NCBI GenBank assembly: GCA_029288535.1
Contig: JARIGY010000094.1
Location: forward strand, 1 to 9,960
Direction of reading: 5' to 3'
Source: Candidatus Tayloriibacteriota bacterium
Lineage (GTDB): Bacteria; Patescibacteriota; Minisyncoccia; Phycocordibacterales; JAKAEA01
DNA length: 9,960 bases
Under the pieces are notes generated by a model. It was not told the origin of the DNA and ran no database searches. It was given only the letters and a program-made list of their open reading frames with translations. Numbering within the stretch: position 1 is the stretch's first letter; the number at the start of each line of letters is the position of its first letter. Made by a program: the position numbers and the translations under genes. Below, in pieces: positions 1-6,225 of this stretch.

Positions 1-1019
1 ATGCAAATCCGACCCTGACAACTGCCGCCGACTTCCGTGCCCTCGAAACTGCAGGCTACACAGAAAACCTCAACGGCAATATGACCAACGCTTATGGCGA
101 ACTCTTCAACGCACAAACGTTTGCCTCAAGCACGGCCGCGACAATAACGAATGCGTACCAGCACGCAATCACCGGCGCACCGATCGCCTCGACGAACGTG
201 ACAATTTCAACCTCGACCGCTCTTTATATAGCAGGCGGGGCGGTGAACGGCGGCGGCAGTGTTTCCAAAGCTTACGGTCTCCAGGTTTTCGCTCCAACCG
301 GTGCGACAAACAACTATGCCGCGAGCTTCATGAATGGTAACGTAGGTATCGGCACAAGTACTCCTTGGGCTCAGCTTTCGGTCAATCCGAACGGAATTGG
401 TACTGGTCCTGAGTTTACGATCGGATCTTCAACCGCGACAAACTTTGTGGTGACAAATGCTGGGTTGGTCGGCATCGGCACCTCATCACCATACGCCATG
501 CTCTCTGTTGCTGGCCTCGGCGTGTTCAACAATATTTTCTCCACTTCGACGACCGCAACCTCGACATTCTCCGGCGGGCTCAACGTCGGCACTAATGCTT
601 TGAACGTCGTCCAAAGCAACAACTATGTCGGTATCGGCACGGCCAATCCGCGCCGACAGCTCGATGTCTTGGATGCTTCGAACCCTCAGCTGCGATTGAG
701 CCAGAGCGACAACTCCATCTACACCGAATTCACCGTCGCGCCTTCGACCGGCGACCTGACGATAAGCGTCAATCCGAACACTACGGCCAAGAACGTGTTC
801 TTCAATCAGCCTGGCGGCACGACCGGCGCCAACCTCTGGGTCTGCCAAGGCACTTCATGTCCGACCAATTACCTCAACCTCGTCAACGGAGGCAACGTCG
901 TCACCCAGAACTCATATTATTTCGGCAACGGCATGAGAATGACCAATGTCGACGCTTCGACCACCGCCGTCTACGACACGACCAACACTGCGATCATGCA
1001 GTTTGACGAGGCGCCATAA
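1..1019 (+). CDS. Fibre-like surface protein with VGIGT repeats, 5'-truncated by the window edge
   Basis: The reading frame is open from base 3 through the ATG at 81 to the TAA at 1017-1019, so the true start lies left of the window and about 338 residues are visible. The protein is rich in Thr, Ser, Ala, Asn and Gly. It carries three copies of a repeat: NVGIGTSTPWAQLSV (339-383), LVGIGTSSPYAMLSV (465-509) and YVGIGTANPRRQLDV (624-668). Ser/Thr linkers such as STSTTATSTF lie between them. Repeats of this GIGT-x-x-P style occur in long beta-rich fibre proteins of Parcubacteria and in phage tail spikes that end in a peptidase S74 chaperone. No S74 domain is seen here; the chain ends about 50 residues after a CQGTSC cysteine pair. 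The protein is probably exported and surface-exposed, but the signal peptide would be outside the window. The function is unknown. tatC starts five bases downstream. Confidence 0.8.
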   Translation, partial: ANPTLTTAADFRALETAGYTENLNGNMTNAYGELFNAQTFASSTAATITNAYQHAITGAPIASTNVTISTSTALYIAGGAVNGGGSVSKAYGLQVFAPTGATNNYAASFMNGNVGIGTSTPWAQLSVNPNGIGTGPEFTIGSSTATNFVVTNAGLVGIGTSSPYAMLSVAGLGVFNNIFSTSTTATSTFSGGLNVGTNALNVVQSNNYVGIGTANPRRQLDVLDASNPQLRLSQSDNSIYTEFTVAPSTGDLTISVNPNTTAKNVFFNQPGGTTGANLWVCQGTSCPTNYLNLVNGGNVVTQNSYYFGNGMRMTNVDASTTAVYDTTNTAIMQFDEAP

Positions 1020-1024
1020 CCCAC

Positions 1025-1741
1025 ATGCTGCACGAACTCAAAACGCTATTCCGGGGCATACTCATGTGGATGTTGGTCCTGCTTCTGCTCGCGATCTTTT
1101 TCCTGGCCTGGCCGGTACACAACTCTTTTGCCATCCAGGTTTTTAAAATGATGAAGCATGATCTCATACCCGCCAACGTCAACGTTATCGTCACCAACCC
1201 GTTCAGCGCATTCCTGATCGAGATCAAGATCTCGCTGCTCCTGAGTTTCATATGCACGCTGCCTTTTTTTCTTGTCAGCGTGTTGCGCTATCTTTCGTCG
1301 GCCCTGACCGCCAGAGAGGCGAGGGCGCTCTATAAAGTGGCGATCCCTTCGAGCTTTTTATTCGCCGCCGGCTGCGTTTTCGCGTACCTTTACGTCATTC
1401 CGCTCAGTATTCGGGCTCTGTATCTTTACGCTGTCAATCTCAATATCGGTGCTTTCTACGATCTTGATAGATTCATGTCCATGACTTTTGCGTTCATGAT
1501 AATCATCGGCGTGCTTTTCCTGCTGCCGATTTTCATGATCCTTGCGACCTATTTCGGCGTCGTTCCGGCCGACTTCTGGCAGAAAAAGTGGCGCCACGCG
1601 CTTTTCGCTATTTTGCTCTTCGGCGCGCTCACCACTTCAGACGGCAGCGGCATAACCATGCTGATATTGTCCGTGCCTATTTTCAGCCTCTATCTTGCCG
1701 GCATCGTCTTCTGCAGGATCTACAGGCCGAAAACAGGCTAG
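1025..1741 (+). CDS. tatC: Twin-arginine translocase subunit TatC
   Basis: This 238-residue protein is the receptor and core channel subunit of the Tat pathway, which moves folded proteins with RR signal peptides across the cytoplasmic membrane. The length and six predicted membrane segments (about residues 11-29, 62-88, 107-130, 150-178, 188-204, 208-231) fit TatC. Family landmarks are visible: N-terminal HELK (3-6) matching HLxELR with the signal-binding Glu at 4, the NPF turn (58-60), Glu98 in the cytoplasmic TAREAR loop matching E. coli Glu103, and Asp206 in TTSDGSG matching the TPPD loop. One oddity is FLLP at 165-168, where E. coli has FEVP, so the membrane Glu near E170 is replaced by Leu. 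No Shine-Dalgarno precedes the ATG; the start is chosen because it just includes the conserved HELK. tatA lies downstream behind its own promoter-like sequence, the reverse of the usual tatABC order. Confidence 0.93.
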   Translation: MLHELKTLFRGILMWMLVLLLLAIFFLAWPVHNSFAIQVFKMMKHDLIPANVNVIVTNPFSAFLIEIKISLLLSFICTLPFFLVSVLRYLSSALTAREARALYKVAIPSSFLFAAGCVFAYLYVIPLSIRALYLYAVNLNIGAFYDLDRFMSMTFAFMIIIGVLFLLPIFMILATYFGVVPADFWQKKWRHALFAILLFGALTTSDGSGITMLILSVPIFSLYLAGIVFCRIYRPKTG

Positions 1742-1747
1742 CCTGGC

Positions 1748-1764
1748 GGGGTTTTGCCCCTTTC
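1748..1764 (+). terminator. Weak terminator-like hairpin after tatC
   Basis: GGGG (1748-1751) and CCCC (1757-1760) can pair across a five-base TTTTG loop and are followed only by TTTC. It lies directly after the tatC stop codon and before the tatA promoter candidate, so position supports it. The stem is short and the U-tract poor, so termination would be partial at best. Confidence 0.3.
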
Positions 1765-1789
1765 GCTATTTGCCGAGATGCTCTATACT
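1761..1789 (+). promoter_or_regulatory. Candidate promoter for the tatA - Tat substrate - GT41 unit
   Basis: A TATACT -10 box lies at 1784-1789 with a weak TTTCGC -35 at 1761-1766 (17-bp spacer). The predicted leader to the tatA ATG is about 33 bases and contains no clear Shine-Dalgarno. The -10 matches the TATACT hexamer used before other genes in this window. The -35 is poor. Confidence 0.45.
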
Positions 1790-1828
1790 TAAGAGGATCG
1801 CTTATTCATATACATAACCATTATCACC

Positions 1829-2038
1829 ATGTTTGGATTGGAAACACCGGAAATCATTCTCATCATTCTCGCTTTCTGGATTTTATTCTTCGGCGGAAGC
1901 AAGATATCCGAATTTGCCAAAGGTCTTGGACGGTTCTCCGGTGAATTCAAAAAAGGCAAGATGGAGATTGAAAAGGAGCTCAATTTAAAGGGCGACGACG
2001 AACAAAAAGAGACCAAAACCAAGGATAAAAATGCCTAA
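1829..2038 (+). CDS. tatA: Sec-independent translocase TatA/TatE-like subunit
   Basis: The 69-residue product has the TatA plan: a short N-terminal membrane helix (about 7-21) with polar Glu8 near its start, an FFGGSK hinge at 20-25, an amphipathic helix (about 25-45, SEFAKGLGRFSGEFKKG) and a charged Lys/Glu/Asp tail. TatA oligomers form or thin the membrane at the translocation site after TatC binds the substrate. Only one TatA-type gene is present beside tatC, as in minimal TatAC systems where TatA also fills the TatB role; Glu8 is typical of TatB and of many TatA proteins. The last eight bases overlap the next gene (ATGCCTAA), which implies translational coupling to the RR-signal protein. 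Confidence 0.9.
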   Translation: MFGLETPEIILIILAFWILFFGGSKISEFAKGLGRFSGEFKKGKMEIEKELNLKGDDEQKETKTKDKNA

Positions 2039-2273
2039 GGAAAAGGAAGTAAAACATCATCGAAGGACGTTGCTCAAATTTGCTCTTTTTGGTGGTGGCG
2101 CACTTATTTTTGGCAAGCTCTTTGGTTCTATTACAAACCTTTTTACCGATAAGGTAATAAAACAGGTTGATTTCAACAATTTTAAATTTACCGAAACGAC
2201 AAAAAGTCTGACTATTTTTGATAAAGGCGGCGAGCCGCTGCTCATTGTCGACAAGGAAGGCGTTTCCGACTGA
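2031..2273 (+). CDS. Small twin-arginine signal protein, probable Tat substrate
   Basis: The 80-residue protein opens with a classic Tat n-region and motif, HHRRTLLK (residues 9-16, arginines 11 and 12). A hydrophobic stretch FALFGGGALIFGKLFG follows (17-32). No convincing AxA cleavage site is visible, so the signal may stay as a membrane anchor. The exported part is only about 45 residues, with a likely beta hairpin (SLTIFDKGGEPLLIVDKEG) and no cofactor-binding or catalytic motif. An AAGG Shine-Dalgarno at 2021-2024 stands seven bases before the ATG at 2031, inside the tatA end. The stop overlaps the next ATG by one base. Location between tatA and a glycosyltransferase gene suggests it is a dedicated client of this Tat system. 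Function and family are not recognised. Confidence 0.8.
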   Translation: MPKEKEVKHHRRTLLKFALFGGGALIFGKLFGSITNLFTDKVIKQVDFNNFKFTETTKSLTIFDKGGEPLLIVDKEGVSD

Positions 2274-3814
2274 TGAACGAACATTTTTCCCGGGCTGAAG
2301 AACACCGCGCTCGCGGCATCAGGCTCACCGAAGCGGGGCTTTTCAATGAGGCGATCGCCGAATTCAAGCAGGCTATCGCGCTTCATCCCGACTGTCTTGA
2401 GGCGTACAGCGACCTCGGCAAAGCCTACAATGAAGCCGGCAGTTTCGACTTGGCTTTGGAAGCCTGCTTCAAGCTTTTGGAACGGGCTCCGGCCTTGCTC
2501 GCGCCGATCCAGAATATCGCCAAAACGTATGGCGAAATGGGCCGGCTCAATGAAGCTTTGAGTTATTATTACAAGCTTCTGGAGCGCGACCCGGATCGCA
2601 GCTCGGCCCGAAGCGACCTTCTGCTTACATTAAATTACACTTCGGCTTCGCGTGAAATGATTTTCTTTGAGCACGCGAAATTCAGCCGCTTCGATGCGTT
2701 CTCCGAAGATCAGTATCGGGATTTTAAGCCGAATAAAAAAACAAAAATCACTATCGGTTATGTCTCGGCCGATTTCCGCGATCATCCGGTCGCGTATCTT
2801 ATCGCTCCTATCCTGAAGCATCACGACCGGAGCCGATTTGATATTGTCCTCTACAACAATGGAAATATAAGCGATGCGGAGACTGAAAAATTTAAAAAGT
2901 TGGCTGACATCTGGCGCGATACGGAAGCTCTGTCCGACACCGACCTCATCCGGCTCATCAAAGCCGACGGTATCGATATTCTCGTCGATCTTTCTGGCCA
3001 CACCGGCGGCAACCGGCTCTCGGTTTTTGCAAGAAAGCCCGCGCCGCTTCAAGTCAGCTGGATCGGCTACATGAATACCGCCGGTCTCAAGGCTATCGAC
3101 TATCGCATTACCGACCTCAGCCTGGCGCCGGAAGGAGCCGAAGCATATTACCTCGAAAAACTCTGGCGGGTGAGAGACTCGTTTACGTTTGATCATTCAT
3201 TTTACGATCTGCCGCCGCCGCTTGCTTTGCCGGCCAGGAAAAACGGCTTCGTGACCTTCGCTTCCATGAATAATTATAAGAAGGTCAGCGACCGTCTGAT
3301 CGACGTTTGGGTGCGGATTTTGAAAGAAGTGCCAAATGCCCGGCTTGTCGTTTCGGCCAAAGGCGATGAGCGTTTCCAGGCCTCGATCCGCGAGCGTTTT
3401 ACTTCCCGCGGCATTGCTCCAGCACGCATCGACATCGTCGGCCTCAAGCCGCATCGGGAATATATCGCATTGTTCGACACAGTCGATATCGCTCTCGATA
3501 CGTTTCCATTTTCCGGTCTGCTCACGATCTACCATGGCCTGTGGTCGGGAGTGCCGTCAGTCGTCCTTGAAGGCGCTGCGGAATATGGCCGCAATGCCGC
3601 AACGCTCATGAAAAAAGTCAATTTGCCCGAATTTATTGCCACATCCGAAGACGAATACGTTGCCATCGCTGTGCGCTATGCCAATGATCTCGAATCGCTC
3701 GAGCGCATTCGGCCGGACATGCGCAAGCGTTTTGACCCTAGTGAAGCGGCTCTTGTGACCAAAGACATCGAACAGGCATATCTCGGCATGCTTTCAGAAA
3801 AATTTCCCGGTTAA
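2273..3814 (+). CDS. TPR protein with OGT/SPINDLY-type (GT41) glycosyltransferase domain
   Basis: The 513-residue protein joins three N-terminal TPR units (about residues 8-41, 42-75, 76-109) to a split GT-B catalytic domain like O-GlcNAc transferase and SPINDLY. Family blocks seen are IGYVSADFRDHPVAYL (161-176, catalytic-region His171), DGIDILVDLSGHTGGNR (232-248), RKPAPLQVSWIGYMNTAG (254-271), FASMNNYKKVSD (329-340, UDP-contact Lys region) and FDTVDIALDTFPFSGLLT followed by HGLWSGVPSVVLEG (401-434). In usual family members the nucleotide-phosphate loop reads xNGGTTTxDALWMGVP; here it is FSGLLTIYHGLWSGVP, so the Thr pair and acidic residue are changed. The protein is expected to be cytoplasmic and to O-glycosylate Ser/Thr of a protein acceptor held by the TPRs. 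AAGGAAGG at 2253-2260 can serve as Shine-Dalgarno, and the start overlaps the previous stop (TGATG), so it is coupled to the Tat genes. Confidence 0.9.
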   Translation: MNEHFSRAEEHRARGIRLTEAGLFNEAIAEFKQAIALHPDCLEAYSDLGKAYNEAGSFDLALEACFKLLERAPALLAPIQNIAKTYGEMGRLNEALSYYYKLLERDPDRSSARSDLLLTLNYTSASREMIFFEHAKFSRFDAFSEDQYRDFKPNKKTKITIGYVSADFRDHPVAYLIAPILKHHDRSRFDIVLYNNGNISDAETEKFKKLADIWRDTEALSDTDLIRLIKADGIDILVDLSGHTGGNRLSVFARKPAPLQVSWIGYMNTAGLKAIDYRITDLSLAPEGAEAYYLEKLWRVRDSFTFDHSFYDLPPPLALPARKNGFVTFASMNNYKKVSDRLIDVWVRILKEVPNARLVVSAKGDERFQASIRERFTSRGIAPARIDIVGLKPHREYIALFDTVDIALDTFPFSGLLTIYHGLWSGVPSVVLEGAAEYGRNAATLMKKVNLPEFIATSEDEYVAIAVRYANDLESLERIRPDMRKRFDPSEAALVTKDIEQAYLGMLSEKFPG

Positions 3815-3830
3815 ATACTGCGTTATGCCC

Positions 3831-3858
3831 TTGTTTGGAAGACTTGAAATGATATACT
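3831..3858 (+). promoter_or_regulatory. Leaderless promoter of the tail-fibre-like gene
   Basis: An extended -10, TGATATACT (3850-3858), stands seven bases before the ATG at 3866, with a TTGTTT -35 candidate at 3831-3836 (16-bp spacer). Transcription starting about seven bases after the -10 would begin at or one base before the ATG, giving a leaderless mRNA. No Shine-Dalgarno exists upstream, which agrees. Confidence 0.6.
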
Positions 3859-3865
3859 GATAGCA

Positions 3866-4243
3866 ATGACCATAAAGGTTTCGCGAACGAGAATCGATTT
3901 CGGTACGATCGGCATGAAGAATTATGCCGAAAGCGTCAATGCCCTTGGCAGTGTGAGCGGCGCGACGACCATCGATTATTCTTTGGGCAGTGTCGTTACT
4001 GCCACAGCAACAGGCGCCATCACCTGGACAGTCACCAACCCGGCAGCCAGCGGCAAGGCCTCAAGCTTTACCTTGATTTTAACCAACGGCGGTTCTGCCG
4101 TGCAGACCTGGATGGCCGGCACCAAATGGCCAAGCGCCACCGCGCCGACCTTGACCGCGGCCGGTGTCGATGTCCTGAGCTTTTTTACGACGGACGGCGG
4201 CAGTACCTGGCGCGGCGCTCTCGCCATGCTCGACAGCCGCTAA
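3866..4243 (+). CDS. Phage tail-fibre-like beta-rich protein
   Basis: The 125-residue protein has no membrane segment and is rich in Thr, Ser, Ala and Gly with regularly spaced hydrophobics, as expected for beta strands. Its C-terminal block, TWMAGTKWPSATAPTLT followed by VDVLSFFTTDGGSTWRG (81-117), strongly resembles a domain I recall from many phage tail-fibre or virion structural proteins, where it reads like WPxxxKWPxGTAPTLT...VDVLTFYTDDGGTTWYG. There is no signal peptide. The gene sits alone between glycosyltransferase genes, with its own promoter upstream and 29 bases before the next gene. It could be a surface or virion structural protein and is a plausible acceptor for the neighbouring sugar transferases, but that is an inference. 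The start is set by the promoter spacing. Confidence 0.72.
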   Translation: MTIKVSRTRIDFGTIGMKNYAESVNALGSVSGATTIDYSLGSVVTATATGAITWTVTNPAASGKASSFTLILTNGGSAVQTWMAGTKWPSATAPTLTAAGVDVLSFFTTDGGSTWRGALAMLDSR

Positions 4244-4272
4244 TGCTCCCGTAGTTTATTTTCATATACAGC

Positions 4273-6225
4273 ATGGCGACCCTGACTGATATTTTAAAGA
4301 TTGCCGGCACGCTCGAAAATGCCGAAGCGATGGCACGGGACATGGCCGGGAAAGACGAACAGTTTCTCCTGGATCTTCAGCTTATCCTGAGTGCGCGCGG
4401 CAAGATAGAAGAATCAAAAAAACTCATTGATTTTTTGAGCGAGCGGTTGCCGGATGACAATCGCATCGCTTTCAACCGCGGCTGGCATGTTTTGAATGAA
4501 GGGGATTTGCAAGGCGGCTTGGCGCTGCTTGACCGCGGCCGATTTGAGAACGTGTTCGGTTCGCCGGCGCTTCCCGGAAAGCTGGTGTGGGATTTTAACG
4601 ATACCGAAGCAAAAGGAAAAACTATTCTCCTGCGGGGCGAAGGCGGCTTGGGCGATGAAATAGCGAATGTCAGATTCGCCGAAGCTATCGCCAAGCGTGG
4701 AAACACTGTGCTCGTTTCCTGCCAGCCCAGCCTTCAAAGTCTTTTTTCGAGAGTGCCGGGCGTTTCAAAAGCGGTTGCTCATGCTGATCTCAAGCCGGAA
4801 ATGTACGATGCGTGGGTGCCGGCTATGAGCGCGGCCCGTTTTACAAAGCATACGTACGAAACCCTGCCGGGCCAGGCATTCATCAAGCCGCAGCAGGCGA
4901 TGATAGAAAAATGGCAGAAGATCATTCCTAAGCACAAAGGCGTGCTCCGAGTCGGCATCCGCTGGTCGGGTAACCCGCAATTTGAACATGAACAGTTCAG
5001 GCGTTTTCCTGTCGAGCCGCTTCTTGCTCTAGCAAAAATTCCGGGCATTAAGCTATATAGTCTGCAACGCGACCACGACCTCCGCACGCTGCCGCCCGAG
5101 ATTCAGGATTTGAGCCGGGAGATCGCTACCTGGGAAGACACCGCCGGAGCGATTGCCAATCTTGATCTTGTTATTTCTTCATGCACGAGCATTGCCCATC
5201 TTGCCGGAGCGATGGGCAAGGAGACGTGGGTGCTGGTGCCGATCATGCCGTACTATATCTGGGCTATGCCTGGAGACAAAAGCCCGTGGTATGAGAGCGT
5301 CACGATATTTCGCCAGGAAGTAGAGAACGATTGGCACGCGCCGCTTGCCGCAGTTGCCGCCGCTTTGCGCAAAAAGGCCGGGCAGGATACTATTACTTTA
5401 TCAAAACCAATGAATCATTCTGAACCGCGTAAGAAAACTTTGCATCTGATGGCCGGCCTGCCTCGCTCGGGCAGCACCATGCTCATCAGTCTTCTGGCTC
5501 AAAACCCCGAGATTTTCGGCGCGCCGGTTTCCGGGCTCTGCGGCATCGTGAGCGGCGTCAACGCAAATTGGGACAAGATTGAATTCCATAAGGAAGTTCC
5601 CAATGAGCGGGCAAAGATCAACATCCTGCGCGCTATTCTGGATTCGTATCACCAGACTGCCGATCGGCCGATTATCATGGATAAAGAGCGGCATTGGGTG
5701 CGGCAGATCGCGCTTCTTGAAAAAGTCCTCGAGCGGCCGGTCAAGATCATCGTGCCTGTCCGGCCGGTCGTAGAGATCCTGACTTCGTTTGAGCAGCTCC
5801 GCCAGAAAAATCCGCTTACCTTTACCGTCGTAGACGAGCAACTAGCCGAGCGTTCGACCTTGGCGAACCGATGTGAATATTTTATGAATGAAGCCGGCCC
5901 GGTCGGCACTTGCTACAACTATATCCGCGACGCGGTCATTTCCGGTTTCCACGACCGGCTGCTTTTCATCGACTACAATAAATTCGTCCGAAACCCGAAG
6001 CGCGACCTCGACCGGATATACGCATTTCTCGGCCTGCCGAGCTTCGAGCATCGCTTTGAAAATATTCCCCAGCTCGTGGAAAGCGACGACAGCGTGTGGC
6101 GCTACCCTGGTTTGCATAAAGTCCGGCCGGCACTCAAAAGAATATCAGCCGACCCGCTCACTGTGCTCGGTCCGGAGCTTGTAGCCCGCTACACCCGCGT
6201 CGAACCTTGGGAGCAGTGGACCTAA
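4273..6225 (+). CDS. Fusion protein: GT9-like glycosyltransferase plus sulfotransferase
   Basis: The 650-residue protein has three parts. Residues 1-100 are helical and TPR-like. Residues 115-368 resemble the GT9 (heptosyltransferase-type GT-B) domain often found behind TPRs: GEGGLGDE (122-129), VGIRWSGNP (227-235), DTAGAIANLDLVISSCTSIAHLAGAMG (289-315) and SPWY (337-340). Residues 389-650 form a sulfotransferase: a P-loop-like 5'-phosphosulfate motif GLPRSGSTML (395-404), and a 3'-phosphate motif PVRPVVEILTSFEQ (495-508) with Arg497 and Ser505 eight residues apart, as in the PAPS-dependent family. It would add a sugar and sulfate, perhaps to the same glycan. No stop or frameshift separates the halves; Met380 at the junction (5410) could be an internal start. 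No Shine-Dalgarno precedes 4273; CATATACA just upstream is -10-like but too close. The next ATG follows the stop with no gap. The acceptor is unknown. Confidence 0.85.
   Translation: MATLTDILKIAGTLENAEAMARDMAGKDEQFLLDLQLILSARGKIEESKKLIDFLSERLPDDNRIAFNRGWHVLNEGDLQGGLALLDRGRFENVFGSPALPGKLVWDFNDTEAKGKTILLRGEGGLGDEIANVRFAEAIAKRGNTVLVSCQPSLQSLFSRVPGVSKAVAHADLKPEMYDAWVPAMSAARFTKHTYETLPGQAFIKPQQAMIEKWQKIIPKHKGVLRVGIRWSGNPQFEHEQFRRFPVEPLLALAKIPGIKLYSLQRDHDLRTLPPEIQDLSREIATWEDTAGAIANLDLVISSCTSIAHLAGAMGKETWVLVPIMPYYIWAMPGDKSPWYESVTIFRQEVENDWHAPLAAVAAALRKKAGQDTITLSKPMNHSEPRKKTLHLMAGLPRSGSTMLISLLAQNPEIFGAPVSGLCGIVSGVNANWDKIEFHKEVPNERAKINILRAILDSYHQTADRPIIMDKERHWVRQIALLEKVLERPVKIIVPVRPVVEILTSFEQLRQKNPLTFTVVDEQLAERSTLANRCEYFMNEAGPVGTCYNYIRDAVISGFHDRLLFIDYNKFVRNPKRDLDRIYAFLGLPSFEHRFENIPQLVESDDSVWRYPGLHKVRPALKRISADPLTVLGPELVARYTRVEPWEQWT

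Noticed and set aside
339..668. Regular GIGT repeats considered as a CRISPR or DNA repeat array
   Set aside because: The spacing is irregular (126 then 159 bases), the DNA differs between copies and the similarity is at protein level.
486..848. 120-codon open frame on the minus strand
   Set aside because: It mirrors the repeat-rich fibre gene, and its Arg/Gly/Ala-rich composition is typical of a shadow frame.
1734..1745. Perfect 12-bp palindrome CAGGCTAGCCTG at the tatC stop
   Set aside because: It has no loop, no repeat elsewhere in the window and no promoter nearby, so it is probably a chance match across the stop codon.
2630..3196. 188-codon open frame on the minus strand
   Set aside because: It lies wholly inside the GT41 gene, whose plus-strand frame carries clear family motifs. 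It is a by-product of GC-rich codon use.
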